A stretch of 64,000 nucleotides of DNA from the NCBI GenBank assembly GCA_038503075.1, contig JBCAML010000009.1, positions 620,001-684,000 on the forward strand, written 5' to 3'. The notes below the pieces were generated by a model. That model was given only the letters and a program-made list of their open reading frames with translations, had not been told where the DNA came from and ran no database searches. Source of the stretch: Gyromitra esculenta. Its lineage: Eukaryota > Ascomycota > Pezizomycetes > Pezizales > Discinaceae. Shown piece by piece: positions 56,608 to 64,000 of the stretch (position 1 is the stretch's first letter; every line of letters begins with the position of its first letter). Both the position numbers and the translations under genes were made by a program.

Positions 56608-59600
56608 ATGGCGCACTCGTACAATGTCGAGACTGGGGCGTGGATCCAAGACCCTCAAGAGGGATGGGTCTCGTCCAAGGTCATTTCTAAGAGTGTAAAT
56701 GGGTCGACGGCTACTTTGGTGTTCGAGGTCACTTCAGGAGATCGGTTTGGAGAGGTATGAATCTTTTTTTTCAGCTGAACTTTCCCGTGCAATGGTGGAC
56801 AACGAAATAAAGGGATGGAAGACTGATGAAATAAACTCGAGAATAGAAAATAACTAAGACTACATCCATTCTTGCACTTGAGGGGAATGAAGAAGATAAA
56901 AATCTTCCGCCGTTAATGAATCCGCCGGTGCTCGAGGCTTCGGATGATTTGACAAGTTTATCACATCTGAACGAGCCTGCAGGTATGTTTCGTAAAAATA
57001 CCTGTTCCAAGGACTAGCTTTGCTTATCCCTTTGCTATGAATAGTCCTACAGGCCATCAAACTTCGATATGCGAAGCGTGAAATTTACACATATTCTGGT
57101 ATTGTACTTATTGCGACAAATCCGTTCGATAGGATGGACTACCTCTACGACCCAGGTCTTGTGCAAGCCTACGCCGGCAAAAGGCGAGAGGATCAAGATC
57201 CCCATCTCTTCGCGATTGCTGATACCGCTTACCAGTGAGAAATCCTCTAAATTACTGTGTTTGAATCTTCCTTGCTAACAACTTTCTAGGGCCATGGTTC
57301 GCGACCAGAAGAATCAAACCATCGTTGTTTCCGGAGAGTCTGGTGCGGGTAAGACCGTTAGTGCAAAGTATATCATGCGATATTTTGCTACTGTCGAAGA
57401 TCCGAGTCGACCAGGCAAGCGGAAGAAGAGTCCGCTAGGAGAGGTTATGAGTAAGACCGAGGAGCAGATTTTGGCTACCAATCCCATTATGGAAGCTTTT
57501 GGTAACGCGAAGACCACTCGTAACGACAACTCATCTCGTTTTGGAAAGTATATTGAAATTTTGTTCGATAAGAATATCGACATTGTGGGAGCTAAGATTA
57601 GGACGTACCTACTCGAACGGTCGAGATTGGTCTATCAGCCTGCTACAGAAAGGAATTACCACATCTTCTACCAGCTGATAGCAGGATCGACGGATGAGGA
57701 GAAGAAGGCCCTGGGCCTTCTACCCGTGGAGGCTTATAGCTACCTCAATCAGGGTGGAGATCCTCATATCCCACATGTTAACGATGCTGCCGAGTTCAAG
57801 TACACCCGAGAGGCGTTGGGGACTATTGGCGTGCCTGAGATCACTCAGACTCGTATTTGGAAGGTTCTAGCTGCACTGCTCTATCTAGGCAATACGCAAA
57901 TCGGAGATTCACGAGGAGGCGCATTGCTCTCTGCCACAGAACCATCTTTGGTCAGGGCTTGTGAGCTCCTTGGGGTTAACGCTGAAGAGTTTGCAAAATG
58001 GACAACTAAGAAGCAACTGGTCATGCGTAACGAGAAGACTGTTTCTCCGTTGAATCAAAAACAAGCACTCGTGGTTCGTGACTCGATATCGAAGTTCATT
58101 TATTCAAGCCTGTTCGATTGGCTCGTGGAGACCATCAATGGTGGGTTAGCGACAGACGAGGTTAGAGAGAAGGTCAAGTCCTTCATTGGAGTATTGGATA
58201 TCTACGGTTTCGAGCATTTCAAGCGAAATTCATTTGAGCAATTTTGTATCAATTATGCCAACGAGAAGCTGCAGCAGGAATTCAACCAGCACGTTTTCAA
58301 GCTTGAACAAGAGGAGTATGCGCGCGAGGAGATCAACTGGGCGTATATCGAATTCTCAGACAACCGGCCTTGTATCGACTTGATTGAAGGGAAACTGGGT
58401 GTTCTTTCTCTTTTGGATGAAGAATCTCGTCTTCCTGCAGGTACCGACGAGAGCTTCGTCAACAAGCTTCATGCAAACTTCGGTTCTGGCAAGCCAAAAG
58501 ATTTCCCTTACCAGAAACCCCGATTTGGAAAGTCCGCGTTCACTGTCTGTCATTATGCTGTTGACGTTACCTACGATTCCGAAGGCTTTATTGAAAAGAA
58601 CAGGGATACGGTGCCAGATGAGCACCTGGAGCTGTTGAGAGCTTCTACAAACCCTTTCCTCACAGAAGTTCTTCTAGCTGCGACCTCGCTCCGAGACAAG
58701 GAAACTGCTACTCCTGCTAAGGCGAGTGGTATTCCGGGCGCTCCTGCTAGAAGAGCTGGCGGTGCAACTGTTCGGAAGCCTACTTTGGGCGGTATCTTCA
58801 AGTCTTCCCTCATTGATCTTATGGGCACCATCGGAGGTACCAATGTGCATTATATCCGTTGTATCAAACCCAACGAGGCAAAAGTAGCGTGGAAGTTTGA
58901 GGGTCCTATGGTTCTTAGTCAATTGCAAGCTTGTGGTGTTTTAGAAACTGTGAAGATCAGTTGTGCAGGATATCCTACTCGATGGACATACGAGGAATTT
59001 GCGAGCCGTTATTACATGTTGATTGAATCAGATAAATGGAAGGCGGGCAGCATTCGTGATGTTGGGCTTTGTATTTTGAAAAGGACGATTCCGGAAGAGG
59101 GACACCCCCAAGAAGGGCAGAAAGATGGCAAGGATAAATTTCAACTGGGAATGACGAAAATCTTTTTCCGAGCAGGCATGGTAAGAGCTTTATCGTAGTT
59201 CGAATTTGTTGGACTTTTGCTTACCGTTTTTTAGTTGGCGTACCTCGAGAACATGCGGACAAGTCGCTTGAACGAATGTGCGATCTTGATCCAGAAGAAC
59301 TTGAGGAAGAAATACTATAGACGGAAGTACTTGGAGGCTCGTGCTTCAATATTGAAAACTCAGGCGTGGTCTAAGGGGTATCTGGCCCGGAAAGAGGCGC
59401 AAGAGATGCGGACCGTTAGAGCTGTCACTACTATTCAAAGGTTCTGGCGTGGTTCGAAGGAACGCAAGGCGTACCACGTTATCCGCAACAATGTCATTAA
59501 ACTCCAAGCTGGTATGAATACCGTTCTTAATGAGGTCAAGAGCAATCTTTGCTAACAAGTATACAGTGGCTAAGGGTTACTTATGCCGGAAGAGCATCAC

Positions 59601-61904
59601 CGATCGGATTATTGGGAACGCCGTGAGGTACATCCAAAAGGCTTGGCGTTCAAGGTATATAATTTGATATTTACAACGTCAAGGTCTTAGATACTAACTC
59701 AGCTGCTTTAGACGATTCCTGAAAGCCTGGAGAACTTATCGAAGGAGAGCTATCTACATTCAAAGTGTTTGGCGGGGTAAGCTTGCTCGAAGGCAGTACA
59801 GGACGATGCGTGAAGAGGCTCGCGACCTTAAGCAGATTTCATACAAACTCGAGAATAAGGTTGTTGAACTTACTCAAACGGTAGGCAAGCTCAAGCAAGA
59901 CAACAAGGCGCTACTAGAGAAAGTGGAAAGCTTCGATAATCAGGTCAAGAATTGGCGGACAAAGCATGCCACCCTCGAGAACCGCAACAAGGAACTGCAG
60001 CTAGAAGCCAATCAAGCCGGCATAGCTGCAGCCCGTTTGTCGCAAATGGATGACGAAATGAAGGCCCTCCAGCGCCAATTTGACGAGTCAACAGCGAATA
60101 TGAAGAGGTTACAAGAGGAGGGCAAGTCTCTACGGGAAGCTTTGTCGAACCGAACATCTGAGCTTGATATCATCAAATCCCGCGACCAAGCTCATGAAGA
60201 TGAGAAGATAACGCTCCGGCACCAAATTCAAGCGCTAGAAGACCAGCTGCAACATGCAGGTCCGCCAATTGAAGAGAACGGTGTTGTAGAAAAACCCGTT
60301 GGGGGGCTCGCGCATGGGCTCATCACTTTTGTTTCGAACAAGAAGCCTAATAAGCGACGTAGTGCTGAGGTTACCGGGGGCGGGTTCGCTGGTGATGGAA
60401 TGTACAGGTCTTCGTACCAGACTCGCCCCGTTTCAATGATGCCTGTGTCTGCACCTATCCGGGTGGAAACATTACACTTCAGCCCTGTCGAGAATAACGA
60501 GTATGAGCTGCACAGGATTCTGGAAGACGACGAAGGTCTGAGCGATGAAGTTGCAATTGGTCTTGTGCGGAATCTTAAGATTCCCCAGCCTAATGCTCAG
60601 AATCCCTTCTTGGAGAAGGAGGTTTTGTTCCCGGCTTACATTATCAATGTGGTTACCTCTGAGATGTGGAACAACGGGTTCGTCAAGGAATCGGAGCGGT
60701 TTTTGGCAAATGTCATGCAGTCTATTCAGCATGAGGTTATGGTAAGTAAAGTAATGATTGTGATATCCCTGAATTGAAGCTGATATTTTATAATTCAGGC
60801 CCATGACGGTGATGATGCTATCAACCAAGGTGCATTCTGGCTGTCTAATGTTCACGAGATGCTATCGTTTGTTTTCCTCGCGGAAGACTGGTATGAAATC
60901 CAGAAAAAGGACGATTATGAATACGACCGACTTTTGGAAATTGTGAAGCACGATCTAGAGTCTCTTGAGTTCAACATTTATCACACATGGATGAAGGTTC
61001 TCAAGAGACGATTGCATAAGATGATTGTACCTGCAATCATCGAGTCGCAGTCGCTTCCAGGATTCATCACCAACGACGGTAACAGGTTCTTGAACAAGTT
61101 CTTGCAAACATCAAGTACACCTCAATACAGCATGGATGATCTATTGAGTCTTCTCAACAAGATCTATAAGGCACTTAGAGGATACTTCATTGAGGACTCA
61201 ATTATCACGCAGGCGGTCACCGAGTTGCTGAAGCTTGTTGGTGTAACGGCATTCAACGATCTACTGCTGAGAAGGAACTTCCTGTCTTGGAAGCGTGGAT
61301 TGCAAATCAACTACAACATCACGCGTATCGAGGAGTGGTGTAAGAGCCATGACATGCCCGAAGGCACGCTTCAGCTCGAGCACTTGATGGTAAGCATCTC
61401 CTCCTGGCAAGAGATTGTTATACAACTTATTAATACTCTTCACAGCAAGCCACGAAGCTCTTACAGCTTAAGAAGGCCACCCTCAGCGATATTGAAATTA
61501 TCCAAGACATCTGCTGGATGCTTTCACCCAACCAGATCCAGAAGTTGCTGAATCAATACCTAGTAGCTGATTATGAGCAGCCTATCAACGGCGAAATCAT
61601 GAAGGCCGTTGCTTCACGGGTCACAGAAAAGAGTGACGTTCTATTGCTCCAGGCTGTCGACATGGATGATAGCGGTCCATATGAGATCGCTGAGCCCCGC
61701 CAGATTACTGCATTGGAGACATACCTCCCTAGCTATCTGCAAACCGCAAGGCTACGACGGCTTGCGGATATTGTCTCTGCGCAAGCACAAGCGAGGGCTG
61801 ACCAGGCAGCGAGGGAAGAGGCGATGAAGGGTTTGGGGATTGAAGGAACAGACCTAAAGCCGATAATGCCTGCTTCGTCTGAGTTGGAGCCAGTGCATGA
61901 GTAA
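56608..61904 (+). CDS. Class V myosin heavy chain (Myo2/MyoE type)
   Basis: Nine exons, 56608-56754, 56859-56982, 57045-57234, 57290-59180, 59235-59511, 59567-59654, 59712-60741, 60799-61389 and 61446-61904, give about 1598 aa. It is an actin-based transporter of secretory vesicles and organelles to hyphal tips. The SH3-like head (GAWIQDPQEGWVSSKV) leads into the motor: P-loop GESGAGKT (about 169), switch I NDNSSRFGKYIEI and switch II DIYGFEHF, with the converter ending FFRAGM/LAYLE across intron 4. Six IQ motifs follow (e.g. AILIQKNLRKKYYRRKYLEA), then a coiled coil (about 870-1020). The globular DIL cargo domain runs from ENNEYELHRILEDDEGL to LNQYLVADYEQP. Length and order match fungal class V myosins (about 1570 aa, from memory). 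Intron 1's acceptor (AACTAAG/ACT) is the weakest joint. Confidence 0.96.
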
Positions 61905-63481
61905 TGAACAAATTTGTGAGTTTATTCTCGGGTTCTCTGGCCCACTAAGTGGGAACTAGCGACTGACTGAAGTTGCATTTAGCCTTTTTTATCCTGTAAC
62001 GAGCTCGATGTCCCTTGATGAAGGAGAGAGAAATCACCTGCCGGTTGGGAAGTGGAAGTGGGAGCGGGGAGTTATTAAAAGTCTATAAATATCGGAATTT
62101 TCTCTTGTCTAGTGTCTACAACTTAACCTGCGTGCGTGGTGCACATTTTCTTTATTTCAGCGAGTTTGAAACTTGATATTTCTATATATATGAGTTTGTA
62201 ACTTGTTTTTCTGCCACTGCTGGCTGGGGGGTGGGGACTAGAATAGGGAAGGGGTTGGATTGTGTTTGTGTTTGTGTGTGCGGACAATTACTGTAGAGCG
62301 TGTTGGTCAGTTTTCTTCGATATCTATCTCATCTGGTTTCTGTGTTTCTCTCTCACCCATATCTCGATACCTCCTTTTAGTTCTATCTATTTTGGAAGGA
62401 TTTCTTAATCGGTATTTATTTCATTATTTCTGTATCTGCATCTCTGTCTCCTTGTCGTCATCCTGCATCCACTGATCGCTTCTTTGGTATTTGTGTTTTT
62501 TGTTTTGTTGAAAGGGGGCATCATCACTCCTGTGACTGCATGCTATATCAATCGTTATATATGTCAATCTACTCTAGAATTCAGCTATCTATCTATCTAT
62601 CTATCTGCTAGGATCTGCGCGGGTTGTTCGCCCCACCATGGTTTGTTTTGCTTCCTGGCTTTCCTTTTGGCTGGCGTGCCAGTCTGGATTTGAATGGAGG
62701 AGGCTGAAGAGGCACTCTTGACATCATCCTCGCGGGAAAACATGTGGAGTGTCGACCGGCACGACGTACTGGAGATTCTGGTACAGTGGATAGCTGGTAT
62801 GGGTGTCTTCGTTCAGCCCATTGCCGGCATTGCTGCCTCCTGCTCGAGTTCCTCGCCTTCTATCTCCGAAGCCACATATCACGCAGCATCGCTCGAAGCC
62901 CGGAATAAACAACAGACACCTCGGACAGCCAGTCTGGGTGGGGCAGGATGGATACATGCACTGCACATACATCTGCTCTATTTAACCACTGAGGCATGCG
63001 TGCTGGACCAATAGCCAATTGGGCCAGCATCGTGAGTGTAAACCCGTCCCCTCTCCGTCTGTATCTCTCCGTCTACCTATCTATGCTAAAAGCACTGCTC
63101 GTTTCCCCTCACTCAGGCTCGCCCCCGCGTGGTTGTGTGCAGATGGACAGGGTCGACAGGGATTCGGCCGGGCTTGGCGATGTCTTTTTTGTGAGATAAA
63201 ATCTTGAATCCCGTCCCGTGATGTGACGTTAGATCGACGGCGGCTTTATCCCGGGTCCCGGCGAACTGAAAACACTTTAAATACCGCAGGCAGGCCCGCT
63301 TTCGGCGTTTCCTTGCTGTTGTTGTGCTTTTACGACAAAGGGTGATTTTTGGCCTTTTTTTCGTATATATGTGAACAGGAAATACAGAGTGTTTGCGAGT
63401 GAGGCCCCCTATCGCGGCTGTTAGGGTTTTGTGTTACTAACCAGACTCGCAGGTTCCAACTCCACCTTCAACATCGCCACC
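61905..63481. other. Intergenic, myosin V 3' end / F-box gene promoter
   Basis: T-rich 3' flank, then a TCTA tetranucleotide run (about 62585-62606). Short frames at 62694-63014 and 62996-63207 are low-complexity and not called. The last 60 bp before 63482 are C-rich leader ending CGCCACCATG, a good start context. Confidence 0.5.
62585..62606. repeat. CTAT tetranucleotide microsatellite
   Basis: About five CTAT units, between myosin V and the F-box gene. Confidence 0.85.
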
Positions 63482-64000
63482 ATGTCGCTTCTCGCCCTCC
63501 CCAACGAGCTCCTGCTCCTAATCGCTTCGGACTTCCAGACGCCGCGTGATATATCCTCCTTCCTCCTCACCAACCGCCGTCTCGCCCATCTCCTCACTCC
63601 TCTCCTCCACGATATCTCGTGCACCCAGCCCTACGCCGTAACCGCTCTCTTCTGGGCCGCCGTAACAGGCAACGAACACACCACCCGTCACCTCCTCGCG
63701 CGTGCCGACAATGTCCTCATCGTCCGCCTCATGCCCGAAAACAGCACCAAAATGGTCCTTCACGCAACCCCCGGAAAATACCGCGAGAACCTCCTCAAGC
63801 TCGTCCTCACCGAGGCCGCGAGCGGCGGCGTTAAGATCATGGATACGTACACGCAAGAGACTGCACTGCACCGCGCGGTCAAAGTCCAGAACAGCAAGCT
63901 CGTCAACCGGCTCCTTGAGAAAGGCGCCGACACAGCCGCGCAGGATATCGGCGGGTGGACAGCGCTCCATATGGCAGCGCGGCAAGGGAACGAGACGATG
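63482..64000 (+). CDS. F-box / ankyrin repeat protein, 5' part only
   Basis: An open frame from ATG 63482 to the window edge (173 codons, no stop), so the gene is cut. The start sits in a strong context (GCCACCATG). The first 45 residues read as an F-box: LLALPNELLLLIASDFQTPR then DISSFLLTNRRLAHLLTPLL. Such domains bind Skp1 in SCF ubiquitin ligases. Ankyrin repeats follow: LFWAAVTGNEHTTRHLLARA, then ETALHRAVKVQNSKLVNRLL and the start of GWTALHMAARQGNE at the edge. Together they suggest a substrate-receptor-like protein; these two-domain genes form large families in filamentous fungi. Codons are strongly C-ending, as in the middle of DBP10. Partner and substrate cannot be told. Confidence 0.85.
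   Translation, partial: MSLLALPNELLLLIASDFQTPRDISSFLLTNRRLAHLLTPLLHDISCTQPYAVTALFWAAVTGNEHTTRHLLARADNVLIVRLMPENSTKMVLHATPGKYRENLLKLVLTEAASGGVKIMDTYTQETALHRAVKVQNSKLVNRLLEKGADTAAQDIGGWTALHMAARQGNETM

Noticed and set aside
1..64000. CRISPR array, operon, prophage or secondary-metabolite cluster
   Set aside because: The window is spliced eukaryotic DNA; no regularly spaced repeats, no polyketide or peptide synthase, and the ABC transporter stands alone.
1..64000. tRNA and 5S rRNA genes
   Set aside because: I looked for A and B box motifs and 5S-like starts on both strands and found none convincing; a tRNAscan-SE run would be decisive.

Overview
The window is nuclear DNA of a filamentous ascomycete (Pezizomycotina). 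The evidence is short introns (about 45-150 nt) with GT...AG ends and CTAAC/CTGAC-like branch sites, and a set of fungal orthologues: Tfg1, Dbp10, Fcf2, Hap5, Nap1, Apm4, a class V myosin and a fungal-type ABCB transporter. About 13 protein genes in 64 kb, with long AT-rich gaps holding small TA-flanked inverted-repeat elements, is sparse for the group. A low-density genome such as a Pezizomycetes-type lineage would fit, but the species cannot be fixed from sequence alone. All coding models are hand-spliced from frame, splice sites and family resemblance.

Layout. 0-6 kb: a small cryptic gene that reads as a Swi5/Sae3-type recombination mediator subunit (minus). 6.1-8.3 kb: a secreted chitin deacetylase with three chitin-binding modules, a Ser/Thr stalk and a Cys-rich tail. 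8.3-10.6 kb: convergent gap with two adjacent MITE-like elements. 10.6-14.8 kb: a full-length ABCB multidrug transporter (minus). 14.8-25 kb: gene-poor, with a gene relic, one orphan ORF (20.3-21.0 kb), a MITE and an AT-rich island. 25.2-28.1 kb: DBP10. 29.8-31.4 kb: an endophilin-like BAR protein. 33.0-33.6 kb: the tiny five-exon V-ATPase V0 subunit f (minus), head-to-head with TFG1 (33.9-36.3 kb). 36.3-39.8 kb: gap with a second copy of the gene relic. 39.8-41.1 kb: FCF2 (minus), whose second intron holds a candidate box C/D snoRNA. 42.3-43.6 kb: HAP5. 43.6-49.0 kb: gene-poor gap with another MITE. 49.0-50.5 kb: AP-2 mu (minus). 50.5-53.3 kb: gap with a second copy of the snoRNA candidate. 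53.3-54.9 kb: NAP1. 56.6-61.9 kb: class V myosin. 63.5 kb to the end: a truncated F-box/ankyrin gene.

How the parts relate. There is no gene cluster or single pathway; most genes are housekeeping (transcription, ribosome assembly, trafficking, chromatin). Three themes link neighbours. Ribosome biogenesis: DBP10, FCF2 and the two snoRNA candidates, whose predicted guide is complementary to the conserved 25S rRNA segment next to the I-PpoI site. Membrane traffic: BAR protein, V0 f, AP-2 mu and myosin V. Cell wall and export: the chitin deacetylase and the ABC transporter. The observation most worth testing is the pair of snoRNA-like copies, one inside an intron of a ribosome-assembly gene.
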